In this document: piece after piece, positions 18,364 through 26,500 of the stretch
Layout: every line of letters starts with the position of its first letter
Position numbering within the stretch: position 1 is the stretch's first letter
Assembly (NCBI RefSeq): GCF_022662335.1
Contig: NZ_JAKNQJ010000001.1
Coordinates: forward strand, 62,001-126,000
From: Sphingomonas sp. CROZ-RG-20F-R02-07
GTDB lineage: Bacteria; Pseudomonadota; Alphaproteobacteria; Sphingomonadales; Sphingomonadaceae
Direction of reading: 5' to 3'
DNA: 64,000 nucleotides
Translations under genes and position numbers: made by a program
Notes under the pieces: generated by a model
What the model saw: the letters and a program-made list of their open reading frames with translations, nothing else
Told to the model about the DNA's origin: nothing
The model's database searches: none

Positions 18364-21039
18364 ATGACCCAATATGTGTACCGCTTCGGCGGCGGCGTTT
18401 CGGATGGCGGCGCGGGCGACAAGACGTTGCTCGGCGGCAAGGGCGCGAACCTCGCCGAGATGGCCTCGATCGGCCTGCCGGTGCCGCCGGGGTTCACCAT
18501 CTCCACGCCGATGTGCACGCGCTATTACGACGAAGGCGAGCAGTTTCCCGACGATGTCCGCGCGGAGGTGGCCGCCGGGCTGACGCATATCGAGGGGGTG
18601 ACCGGCAAGCGGTTCGGCGATTCGTCGGACCCGTTGCTCGTGTCAGTGCGCAGCGGCGCGCGCGTGTCGATGCCGGGAATGATGGACACGGTGCTGAACC
18701 TCGGGCTCAACGACGAAACCGTCGAGGGCCTCGCCACCGCGAGCGGCGATGCGCGTTTCGCGTGGGACAGCTATCGCCGCTTCATCCAGATGTATGCCGA
18801 TGTCGTGCTCGAGCTCGATCATGGCAGCTTCGAGGAAGCACTGGAAATCGCCAAGGAAGATCGCGGCTTCTATCTCGACACCGAACTCAGCGCCGACGAT
18901 CTGAAGGCGCTGGTCGACGAATATAAGACGCTCGTCGCGCAGCAATGGGGCAAGCCCTTTCCGCAGGACGTGCACGACCAGCTGTGGGGTGCCGTCGGCG
19001 CGGTGTTCGGATCGTGGCAGTCGGAGCGGGCGAAGGTCTATCGCCGCCTCAACGACATTCCCGCAAGCTGGGGCACGGCGGTGAACGTGCAGGCGATGGT
19101 GTTCGGCAACATGGGCGACACCTCGGCCACGGGCGTCGCGTTCACGCGCGATCCGGCCAAGGGCACCAACGCCTATTATGGCGAATTCCTCATCAACGCG
19201 CAGGGCGAGGACGTGGTCGCGGGGATCCGCACCCCGCAATATCTGACCAAGGCGGCGCGCGAGGAGGCCGGCGCGAAGCCCGCCTCGATGGAAGAGGCGA
19301 TGCCCGAGGTCTATGCCGAGCTGGCCACCGTGTTCGACACGCTGGAAACGCATTACCGCGACATGCAGGACATCGAGTTCACGGTCGAGAAGACCAAGCT
19401 GTGGATGCTCCAGACGCGCTCGGGCAAGCGCACCGCCAAGGCGGCGCTGCGCATCGCGGTCGACATGGCGAGCGAAGGGCTCATCACGCGCGAGGAGGCG
19501 ATCGCGCGCGTGGAGCCGATGGCGCTCGACCAGTTGCTGCACCCGACGCTCGATCCCAAGGCGGTGCGCGACGTGCTGACCAAGGGGCTGCCAGCGAGCC
19601 CCGGTGCCGCATCGGGCGCGGTGGTGTTCGATGCCGACACCGCGGAGAAACGCGCGGCGGCGGGCGATGCGGTGATCCTGGTGCGCACCGAAACCAGCCC
19701 CGAGGACATCCACGGCATGCACGCGGCCAAGGGCATCTTGACCGCCCGCGGCGGCATGACGAGCCATGCCGCGGTGGTGGCGCGTGGCATGGGGCGCCCC
19801 TGTGTCTCGGGCGCGGGTACGCTGTCGATCGACGTGAAGGCGCGGGTGATGCGCGTCGGAGACCGCGAGGTGCGCGAGGGCGAGACGCTGACGATCGACG
19901 GCACCACCGGCGAGGTGATGATCGGCAGCGTGGCGACCGTTCAGCCCGAGCTGTCGGGCGATTTCGCGACGCTGATGGAATGGGCCGATGGGGTGCGCCG
20001 GCTGAAGGTGCGCGCCAATGCCGAGACGCCCGAGGATTGCCGCGTGGCGCGCGAGTTCGGCGCCGAGGGCGTCGGCCTGTGCCGCACCGAGCATATGTTC
20101 TTCGACGCGAGCCGCATCACCGCGGTACGCCAGATGATCCTGGCCAGCGACGAGGCCGGCCGCCGCGCCGCGCTCGACAAGCTGCTGCCCGAACAGCGCG
20201 CCGACTTCACCGCGATCCTGGAGGTGATGGCGGGCCTGCCCGTCACCATCCGCCTGCTCGATCCGCCGCTGCATGAGTTCCTGCCGCACGAGGAGGCCGA
20301 GTTCGCCGAGGTGGCGACCGCCGCGGGCGTTTCGGTGGACGTGCTGAAGCGCCGTGCGATGGAGCTGCACGAATTCAACCCGATGCTCGGCCATCGCGGC
20401 TGTCGGCTGGGCGTCACCTATCCCGAAATCTACGAGATGCAGGCGCGGGCGATCTTCGAGGCGGCGATCGACGTGGCCGAGAAATCGGGCTCCGCGCCGA
20501 TTCCCGAGGTGATGATCCCGCTGGTCGCGACGCGGCGCGAGCTCGAATTGATGAAGGCGGTGGTCGACAAGGCCGCGCAGGCGGTGTTCGCCGAGCGCGG
20601 CACGACGATCCAGTATCTGGTCGGCACGATGATCGAGCTGCCCCGCGCGGCACTGCGTGCGGGCGAGATCGCCGAGGTGGGCGAGTTCTTCTCGTTCGGC
20701 ACCAACGATCTGACGCAGACGACGCTGGGCGTCAGCCGCGACGATGCGGCCCGGTTCCTGGGCGTCTATGTCGAGCAGGGCATCTACGCCAAGGACCCGT
20801 TCGTCAGCATCGACGTGGAGGGCGTGGGCGAGCTGATCGAGATCGCCGCCGAACGCGGGCGGGCCACGCGCCCCGACATCAAGCTCGGTATCTGCGGCGA
20901 ACATGGCGGCGATCCGGCGAGCATCGCCTTTTGCGAGACGGTGGGGCTCGATTACGTCTCGGCTTCGCCGTACCGCGTGCCGATCGCCCGGCTGGCCGCG
21001 GCGCAGGCGGCGTTGGCGAAGGCGAACGCGGCCAAGTGA
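18364..21039 (+). CDS. ppdK: Pyruvate, phosphate dikinase
   Basis: 891 residues, full length. PPDK interconverts pyruvate + ATP + Pi and PEP + AMP + PPi. The N-terminal ATP-grasp domain starts FGGGVSDGGAGDKTLLGGKGANLAEM. The swivelling phosphohistidine site is GGMTSHAAVVARGMGRPCVSG. The C-terminal TIM barrel has GLCRTEHMFF, RLLDPPLHEFLPH, NPMLGHRGCRLG, the SFGTNDLTQTTLG segment and the catalytic-Cys region LGICGEHGGDP. It lies 69 bp after glyS, an arrangement common in alphaproteobacteria, and its stop overlaps the start of the DUF1214 gene. Confidence 0.97.
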   Translation: MTQYVYRFGGGVSDGGAGDKTLLGGKGANLAEMASIGLPVPPGFTISTPMCTRYYDEGEQFPDDVRAEVAAGLTHIEGVTGKRFGDSSDPLLVSVRSGARVSMPGMMDTVLNLGLNDETVEGLATASGDARFAWDSYRRFIQMYADVVLELDHGSFEEALEIAKEDRGFYLDTELSADDLKALVDEYKTLVAQQWGKPFPQDVHDQLWGAVGAVFGSWQSERAKVYRRLNDIPASWGTAVNVQAMVFGNMGDTSATGVAFTRDPAKGTNAYYGEFLINAQGEDVVAGIRTPQYLTKAAREEAGAKPASMEEAMPEVYAELATVFDTLETHYRDMQDIEFTVEKTKLWMLQTRSGKRTAKAALRIAVDMASEGLITREEAIARVEPMALDQLLHPTLDPKAVRDVLTKGLPASPGAASGAVVFDADTAEKRAAAGDAVILVRTETSPEDIHGMHAAKGILTARGGMTSHAAVVARGMGRPCVSGAGTLSIDVKARVMRVGDREVREGETLTIDGTTGEVMIGSVATVQPELSGDFATLMEWADGVRRLKVRANAETPEDCRVAREFGAEGVGLCRTEHMFFDASRITAVRQMILASDEAGRRAALDKLLPEQRADFTAILEVMAGLPVTIRLLDPPLHEFLPHEEAEFAEVATAAGVSVDVLKRRAMELHEFNPMLGHRGCRLGVTYPEIYEMQARAIFEAAIDVAEKSGSAPIPEVMIPLVATRRELELMKAVVDKAAQAVFAERGTTIQYLVGTMIELPRAALRAGEIAEVGEFFSFGTNDLTQTTLGVSRDDAARFLGVYVEQGIYAKDPFVSIDVEGVGELIEIAAERGRATRPDIKLGICGEHGGDPASIAFCETVGLDYVSASPYRVPIARLAAAQAALAKANAAK

Positions 21040-21587
21040 GGCGCGGCGCGCGCTATCTGCTGTGCGCGGTCGTCGGCATCGGGACGGGGGTGGGCGTCGC
21101 ACTGTGGCAGGTGCGCGTCGGCCCGCCCGGCCTGGCGATCGGGCCATGGACCACCGACGCGTCAATCGGCACCGCGCAGGCGAGCGCACGCACCCGCGCG
21201 GCGGTGGCGGTGCACGGGCTGCTCGCGCTTCCCGCCGGCGAGGCGCGCTATTATGAGGCCGAAACCGACGATGCCGGTCGCCCGCTCGACGGCCATTGCC
21301 GGTATCGGATCGAAGGCGGCCCGCTGCCCGCGCGGTGGTGGAGCCTCACCGTCTATGATGCGCAGGGCTATCTGATCGCCGATCCGAGCGGCATCCACTC
21401 GCTCGAAAGCGCGGCGGTGGCGCCGGGCGCGCGCTGGGACGCGACGCTCGCGCCCGGCCGGGTCGCCGGCCATTGGCTGCCGAGCGGCGGCCTCGCCCAT
21501 GTCGGGCTGACGCTGCGCACCTATCTGCCGGCGGGCCCGCTCACGCGCGCGCAATTGCCGAGCATCGTCCGCCAGGGTTGCGCATGA
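21036..21587 (+). CDS. DUF1214 domain-containing membrane-anchored protein
   Basis: 183 residues from GTG 21036, which overlaps the ppdK stop as GTGA. One N-terminal membrane segment (YLLCAVVGIGTGVGVALW) is followed by a soluble DUF1214-type β domain: YYEAETDDAGRPLDGHCRYRI, WWSLTVYDAQGYLIADPSG and the C-terminal HVGLTLRTYLP. DUF1214 is usually the C-terminal partner of DUF1254. Here it is a separate gene placed first. No biochemical function is established. Confidence 0.8.
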   Translation: MRRGARYLLCAVVGIGTGVGVALWQVRVGPPGLAIGPWTTDASIGTAQASARTRAAVAVHGLLALPAGEARYYEAETDDAGRPLDGHCRYRIEGGPLPARWWSLTVYDAQGYLIADPSGIHSLESAAVAPGARWDATLAPGRVAGHWLPSGGLAHVGLTLRTYLPAGPLTRAQLPSIVRQGCA

Positions 21588-22099
21588 GGCGCTGGATCGA
21601 TCCGTTGCTGCTCGGCGCGGCGTTCGCGCTCGTCGCGTGGCGGGTGACCTTGGTCGAAACGCCGCGCGTGGTGATGGCGCGGGCGGTGAGCCGGCTGGGC
21701 GAGGGCGGGTTCAACCGCTTCGTCCACGCGCCGCTTGCCACCGCCGCGGCGCGCACGATCGTCCGCCCGAGCCCCGATCTCGCCTATTCGTCCTGCGCGT
21801 TCGATCTGCTGAAAGGGCCGCTGGTCGTCGCGGTGCCGCCGATGCCGTCGCCCTATTGGTCGCTGTCGGTGTTCGATGCGCATACCGACGTCGCCTATGT
21901 GCGCAACGGCGTTCAGGCGCATGGCGGCCCGATCCGGATCGCGGTGGCGCTAGGCGGGCAGCGCGTGCCCGCCGGTGTACCGGTGGTTCGCGTCGGCGGC
22001 CGTCGCGGGGTCGCGTTGCTGCGCATCCTGATCCAGGACCGCACCCGCTTCGCGCCGATCGATGCGGCGCGCCGCAGTGCGACCTGCGCGACAGGTTAG
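21584..22099 (+). CDS. DUF1254 domain-containing membrane-anchored protein
   Basis: 171 residues. The ATG overlaps the stop of the DUF1214 gene (ATGA). An N-terminal membrane segment (DPLLLGAAFALVAWRVTLV) precedes a DUF1254-like domain with FVHAPLATAAARTIVRPSPD, YSSCAFDLLKGPLVVAVPPM and YWSLSVFDAHTDVAYVRNG. The pair probably forms one periplasm-facing complex (inference from coupling and from fused homologues elsewhere). Its 3' end is convergent with the next gene, one base apart. Confidence 0.78.
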   Translation: MRRWIDPLLLGAAFALVAWRVTLVETPRVVMARAVSRLGEGGFNRFVHAPLATAAARTIVRPSPDLAYSSCAFDLLKGPLVVAVPPMPSPYWSLSVFDAHTDVAYVRNGVQAHGGPIRIAVALGGQRVPAGVPVVRVGGRRGVALLRILIQDRTRFAPIDAARRSATCATG

Positions 22100-22100
22100 G

Positions 22101-22469
22101 TCAGGCGCGCGGGGTGGTGCCCCAATCGAACCAGCCGCGGCGTTCGCCCGAGGGATAGGCGGGGCGGGTGGCCATCGTCACGCGCGCCGGCCGGGCCGCC
22201 GTTGCGGCGACGGGCGCCGGCTGCTGCGCCAGACGCGCATTCTCGCGCTCCAGTTCGGCATGGTGCGCGGTGGCCGCCGAGACGCGCGCGTCCGCATCCT
22301 TGCGCGTGGCCGCATGCGCCTCGCGTTCCGCGGCGTGCGCATCGCGCTCGGCAGCATAGCGCGCGCGCCACTTCTTGCCGCCGGGATGGCTCGCGAGTCC
22401 GAGGAACCAGCCGGCGACAAGCATCAGCGCGAGCACGGCGAACTGCGTGGGCGTGGAAAACAACGGCAT
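22101..22469 (-). CDS. Membrane-anchored coiled-coil protein, unknown function
   Basis: 122 residues. AGGAGG lies about six bases before the ATG. One N-terminal membrane segment (FAVLALMLVAGWFLGLA) is followed by an Ala/Glu/Arg-rich coiled coil with a heptad-like AAERDAHAAEREAHAATRKD stretch (about 38-75), then a Pro/Ala linker and a tail ending RGWFDWGTTPRA. The order resembles spacer-type envelope proteins but no family is recognised. It is not clearly part of the Tad operon that lies upstream on the same strand, 54 bp away. Confidence 0.65.
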   Translation of the reverse strand: MPLFSTPTQFAVLALMLVAGWFLGLASHPGGKKWRARYAAERDAHAAEREAHAATRKDADARVSAATAHHAELERENARLAQQPAPVAATAARPARVTMATRPAYPSGERRGWFDWGTTPRA

Positions 22470-22523
22470 CGAAATCCTCCTGTTACGGGAGGATAACGAC
22501 CGACCGCCGCGACGGTTGCCGCC

Positions 22524-23519
22524 TCAATGCGCCTTGAACGCATCCGAGATCGAGCAGGCCGCCGGCCCGAGGATGACGACGAACAGCACGGGCAGGATGA
22601 ACAGGATCAGCGGCACCGTCATGATCGCGGGCAGGCGCGCGGCCTTTTCCTCGGCGCGCATCATCCGCTCGTTGCGGAATTCGGCGGACAGCACGCGCAG
22701 CGCCGATGCAAGTGGCGTACCGTATTTCTCGGTCTGCACCATCGTCGTCACCACGCCCTTGATCGCATCGAGCTTCACGCGCGCGGCGAGATTCTCGAAT
22801 GCCTGGCGCCGCTCGGTCAGGAAGCCCAGCTCGATCGCGGTGAGCGTAAATTCGTCGCCCAGTTCGGGATAGGCGCGGCCCAGTTCGCGCGAGACGCGGG
22901 CGAAGGCGGCATCCACCGTCAGGCCCGCCTCGGCGCAGATCACCAGCAGGTCGAGCGCATCGGGCAGGCCCTTGCGGATCGCGGCGGTGCGCTTCTGGAT
23001 CTTGTTGTTGAGGAAGAGATCGGGCGCCTTGTAGGCGAGAATGAAGCTGACCGCGGCGATGCCATAGCGTTTGAGCGGGCTGTACGTCGCGAAGGTGTCG
23101 GTGCCGTAGACGATGTAGAGCATCAGCCCGCCGAAGACGATCGGCAGCACCAGCCGGCCGAAGATCACCGCGACCGCCCATTCCTTCGACCGGATGCCGG
23201 CCTGCATCAACTTGGTCTGCGCCGCCTTCAACTGGCTGTCCTGCAGCACCTTCATCGACGTCAGCATGCCGCGCATCTTGTCGGCGGTGTCGTTGCGCTG
23301 GACGAGCTTGGCGCGGCGTTTGGTGGAGGCGGTGATGCCCGCCTTCAGCTGCTCGCGCCGGTCGTTCAGCGCCTTGACGCGCTTGGTCATCGGGTCGTGC
23401 ACGGTGGTGACGGCATAGATCGCCATCATCACCGCGAACGCGCCCACGCCTGCGAGAATGGTTGCGATCCAGATCACGTCGAAGCCCAGGATCGTCGGAC
23501 CGGCGGTGGTTCCCATCAT
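22524..23519 (-). CDS. tadC: Tad pilus inner membrane platform protein TadC (type II secretion F family)
   Basis: 331 residues with four predicted membrane segments (ILAGVGAFAVMMAIYAVTTV, VILPIVFGGLMLYIVY-like, AAVSFILAYKAPDLF, LILFILPVLFVVILGPA). The GspF domain is seen in IRKGLPDALDLLVICAEAGLTVDAAF, RELGRAYPELGDEF and KYGTPLASALRVLSAEFRNERM. In Flp pilus systems TadB and TadC form the platform that the TadA ATPase drives. It is the last gene of the operon, 7 bp after tadB. Confidence 0.9.
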   Translation of the reverse strand: MMGTTAGPTILGFDVIWIATILAGVGAFAVMMAIYAVTTVHDPMTKRVKALNDRREQLKAGITASTKRRAKLVQRNDTADKMRGMLTSMKVLQDSQLKAAQTKLMQAGIRSKEWAVAVIFGRLVLPIVFGGLMLYIVYGTDTFATYSPLKRYGIAAVSFILAYKAPDLFLNNKIQKRTAAIRKGLPDALDLLVICAEAGLTVDAAFARVSRELGRAYPELGDEFTLTAIELGFLTERRQAFENLAARVKLDAIKGVVTTMVQTEKYGTPLASALRVLSAEFRNERMMRAEEKAARLPAIMTVPLILFILPVLFVVILGPAACSISDAFKAH

Positions 23520-23526
23520 CCGATCC

Positions 23527-24498
23527 TCAAATCTCGAAGCTGATCATTTTGGCCATGATGAAGGCGCCGATCCCCATCCACAGCAGCCCGCCGCCGCCTG
23601 CGACCATCAGCCGCTGGTCGGTGAAGAAGGTCTGCATATAGGTGCCGTTAATCATCCAGATCATCACGAACACGATGAACGGCAGCGATCCGATGATATA
23701 GGCCGAGGCCTTGGATTCGGACGACATCGCCTTGATCTTCAGCTTCATCTGGCCGCGCATGCGCAACACATTGGCCAGGTTCGCGAGCGTTTCGGCCAGA
23801 TTGCCGCCGGTCTCGCGCTGGATCGCGATCGTGATGACGAAGAACTGGAATTCGGGCGTGCCGAGCCGGTCCGCGGTATCCTGAAGGGCGGCGTCCATCG
23901 TCCGCCCGATCTTCATGCGATCGGATACCAGTCGGAATTCGACCCCCACCGGGCCGTTGATCTCGTGCCCGACCACGCCGATCGTCTCGCTGATCGGCAA
24001 ACCCGAGCGCAGACCGCGCACGAGCAGTTCGATGGCGTCGGGGAATTTGGCGGTGAACTGCGCGATGCGCCGCTTGATGAAGAAGCCGACGACGAAATGC
24101 GGCAGCCCGACGCCCACCATCAGCCCGAGGAACAGCGCCAGCAGCAGCGGCAGGCCGACGACCTTCAGCACGATCAGCATGACGACGGCCAGCACCGCGG
24201 TCGCGATGCCATATTGGCCGACGGTCCAGGTCTTGCCGGTCATGGCCAGCCGCTTGGCGAGTTGCGCGGGGTTGGGCAGGATCCGGCCGAACGCCAGGTC
24301 CATCCGCGTGTTCTGCGCATTGGTGATGCGGCGCATCTGCGAATCGACCGCGAGCGCGCCCTCGACATGGCGGCCGCGCACCGCGACCAGGCGCCGCGTC
24401 TGCGCGCGCGAGGCCGACGGACCGGAAAACGCCATGAACAGCAGGCCGATCATCATCAGCCCGCCCATCGCCACGAGCAGCAGCGGCATCATCGGCAT
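23527..24498 (-). CDS. tadB: Tad pilus inner membrane platform protein TadB (type II secretion F family)
   Basis: 323 residues: an N-terminal membrane segment (MPLLLVAMGGLMMIGLLFMAF), a pair near residues 95-130, the GspF cytoplasmic domain (FPDAIELLVRGLRSGLPISE, GRTMDAALQDTADRLGTPEF, QRETGGNLAETLANL) and a C-terminal pair. The sequence begins 31 bp downstream of cpaE. In most Tad loci the TadA/CpaF ATPase gene would sit between these two genes; here there is no room for it. Confidence 0.9.
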   Translation of the reverse strand: MPMMPLLLVAMGGLMMIGLLFMAFSGPSASRAQTRRLVAVRGRHVEGALAVDSQMRRITNAQNTRMDLAFGRILPNPAQLAKRLAMTGKTWTVGQYGIATAVLAVVMLIVLKVVGLPLLLALFLGLMVGVGLPHFVVGFFIKRRIAQFTAKFPDAIELLVRGLRSGLPISETIGVVGHEINGPVGVEFRLVSDRMKIGRTMDAALQDTADRLGTPEFQFFVITIAIQRETGGNLAETLANLANVLRMRGQMKLKIKAMSSESKASAYIIGSLPFIVFVMIWMINGTYMQTFFTDQRLMVAGGGGLLWMGIGAFIMAKMISFEI

Positions 24499-24529
24499 CG
24501 CGAATCCTCCTGCACCGGGCGGGGCACGA

Positions 24530-25840
24530 TCAGGCCTTCGCCCGCTTGGCCGGCAGCTTGAAGCTGAATTTGGCCATCAGCGACGTGTTCGCGGACGCAT
24601 CCTTGCCGCCCTTGGCCACCTTGCCGGGCCTGCCGCCGGGCTGGGGTGCCACGGCATCGTCGTCGCCCGACACGAGGCCGATCTGCGTTCCGAGATCGAC
24701 GAGCGCGGCGACGGTCTTGGAGTTCTTGCCCGCTTCCACCAGCGGCTTGCCGAGCTTGGCCGCCTGCGCCGCCAGCTTCTGGTCGAACGGCACGACGAAA
24801 TCGATCTTGCGCTCGATCGAGCCTTCGAAATCCTTGCGCGAGATTTCGAGCTGCGCACCGGGATGGACGCGGTTGGCGAGCACCAGCACGCGCGTCTGCG
24901 GTGCGTTCGATTTCATCCACGACAACAGGCGGATCGTGTCGCGCGCCGCTGCCAGCGTGAACTCGGTCACCACGACCGCGACGCCGGCATCGGCGGTCAG
25001 GTGCGGGTGCTGGACGAGCATGCCGCGCGGCAGATCGACGACGGTGCATTCGAACGCCGCGCGCATCTCCTCCTGCAACTGGTAGAAGGCGGCGCCATCG
25101 GTCATCAGCGGCGAATTGATCGGCGCCTCCGCCGACAGCACGGCGAGCTTTTCGGACGCCTTCACCATCGCGCGTTCGATGAACAGCCCGTCGATGCGGC
25201 TCGGATTCTCGATCGCGTCGGTCAGGCCCCGGCCGGGCTCGAGATCGAGCGCCAGCGCGCCGGTGCCGAAATGCACGTCGAGATCGAGCAACGCGGTCGC
25301 GCGCCCCTGTTTTTCGGCGAGGAGCCAGGCCAGCGACGTGGCGACGGTCGATGCGCCCACACCGCCGCGCGTGCCGATCACCACGACCGAGCAATGCGGC
25401 CGGTCGACCGCCGCTTCGGCATGTTTGGGCGCGTTCAGCATCGCATGCGCGTGGGCGAAGGCGTCGCGCAGCATATCGGGATGTAGCGGCTTGAGCAGAT
25501 AATCCTGGATGCCGCTCGCCACGAGATCGCGGTAGAGCCGAACGTCGTTCACCTGGCCGCTGGCGATCACGACAGTGCCGGGCTCGCACACCTCGGCGAG
25601 CGCGTTGATGTCGTTCAGCGGATCGCCGGATTCGGCCAGATCGACGAAGAGGATCATCGGGCTGGCGGAGACCGACAGCGACTGGACGGCGTTGCGCAGG
25701 CCGCCCTTGTGGACCTTGTCCGCCGACCAGCCGAGTTCGATGGCGATCGGGCGGATCGCCTCGGCCGTGGTCTCGTCGCAGACATAGGCGGCGAACGGCT
25801 CGCGGGTGGAGGCGCTGGCGGGTTTCCAGGGTGCGTTCAT
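24530..25840 (-). CDS. cpaE: Tad pilus localisation protein CpaE/TadZ (MinD-like ATPase with receiver-like domain)
   Basis: 436 residues. An atypical receiver domain covers about 15-135 (FAAYVCDETTAEAI, MILFVDLAESGDP, DYLLKPLHPDML). A MinD/ParA-like domain follows: VVVIGTRGGVGASTVATSLAW (deviant Walker A), ATALLDLDVHFGTGALALDL, and CTVVDLPRGM (Walker B). It ends with a basic tail (FSFKLPAKRAKA). CpaE/TadZ places the pilus machinery at a pole in characterised systems. One base separates its ATG from the cpaD stop. Confidence 0.92.
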   Translation of the reverse strand: MNAPWKPASASTREPFAAYVCDETTAEAIRPIAIELGWSADKVHKGGLRNAVQSLSVSASPMILFVDLAESGDPLNDINALAEVCEPGTVVIASGQVNDVRLYRDLVASGIQDYLLKPLHPDMLRDAFAHAHAMLNAPKHAEAAVDRPHCSVVVIGTRGGVGASTVATSLAWLLAEKQGRATALLDLDVHFGTGALALDLEPGRGLTDAIENPSRIDGLFIERAMVKASEKLAVLSAEAPINSPLMTDGAAFYQLQEEMRAAFECTVVDLPRGMLVQHPHLTADAGVAVVVTEFTLAAARDTIRLLSWMKSNAPQTRVLVLANRVHPGAQLEISRKDFEGSIERKIDFVVPFDQKLAAQAAKLGKPLVEAGKNSKTVAALVDLGTQIGLVSGDDDAVAPQPGGRPGKVAKGGKDASANTSLMAKFSFKLPAKRAKA

Positions 25841-25841
25841 C

Positions 25842-26453
25842 TCACTTGGTTCCCTTGGCGCCGGCGGCGATGCTCTTGCGGTAGGCGTCGATCGCGCGTC
25901 CGGCGACGGCGGGATCGGTCACCGCATCGCTGTCGCGGCCGTGGACGAGGTCTTCCGGACGGGCGACCATCGCGGCCAGGTTCTTGTTCGTCGCGCAGCC
26001 GTAATTGGACGAGGTGTTGCTATCGAATTCATGGCTCGCGTCGCGGCTCCAGTCGGCGCAGCCGGGCACGCCCGCGGCCATCCGGCTGACGATCACGCGC
26101 ACGGTGCCGGGCGTGACGGGCGCGGGGCTCACCGGCGCGTCGTCCGAGAGGATCAGGCCGTAGCCTGCGACCACTGCCGCGACCTGCGCGCGTGCGCGCC
26201 GACCCTCGCCCGCCGGATCGTCGATCGCCACATGGTCGCCAAAGCCCAGATGCATCGTGTCCATCCATCCGCGCAGCCGCTGCTGCTCGCCCGAGGCGAG
26301 CGCGTCGCCGGCGGTGCCGATGTCCAGCGCATAGTCGTTGCGCGTCACCACGGGCTGGTGGACCGATTCGATCCCGCGATTCTGCGTGCCCATGCAGCCG
26401 CCGAGCAGCAGCGCGGGCGCCAGCGCGGCGAGGAGAAGCGATCGCGTCGTCAT
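25842..26453 (-). CDS. cpaD: Tad pilus lipoprotein CpaD
   Basis: 203 residues from ATG 26453, preceded by AAGGA at about ten bases and opening a lipoprotein signal (MTTRSLLLAALAPALLLGGC). An in-frame ATG at 26504 overlaps the cpaC stop (ATGA) but would bury the signal. Family traits: NDYALDIGT, GEQQRLRGWMDTMHLGFGD, VIVSRMAAGVPGCADWSRD, and the NYGCATNKNLAAMVARPEDL end. CpaD is an outer membrane lipoprotein that assists the CpaC secretin. Confidence 0.9.
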   Translation of the reverse strand: MTTRSLLLAALAPALLLGGCMGTQNRGIESVHQPVVTRNDYALDIGTAGDALASGEQQRLRGWMDTMHLGFGDHVAIDDPAGEGRRARAQVAAVVAGYGLILSDDAPVSPAPVTPGTVRVIVSRMAAGVPGCADWSRDASHEFDSNTSSNYGCATNKNLAAMVARPEDLVHGRDSDAVTDPAVAGRAIDAYRKSIAAGAKGTK

Positions 26454-26500
26454 CGGGCGAAATCCTTGGGGCGAGACGGAAGGAAGGATGCGGGCGGCGG

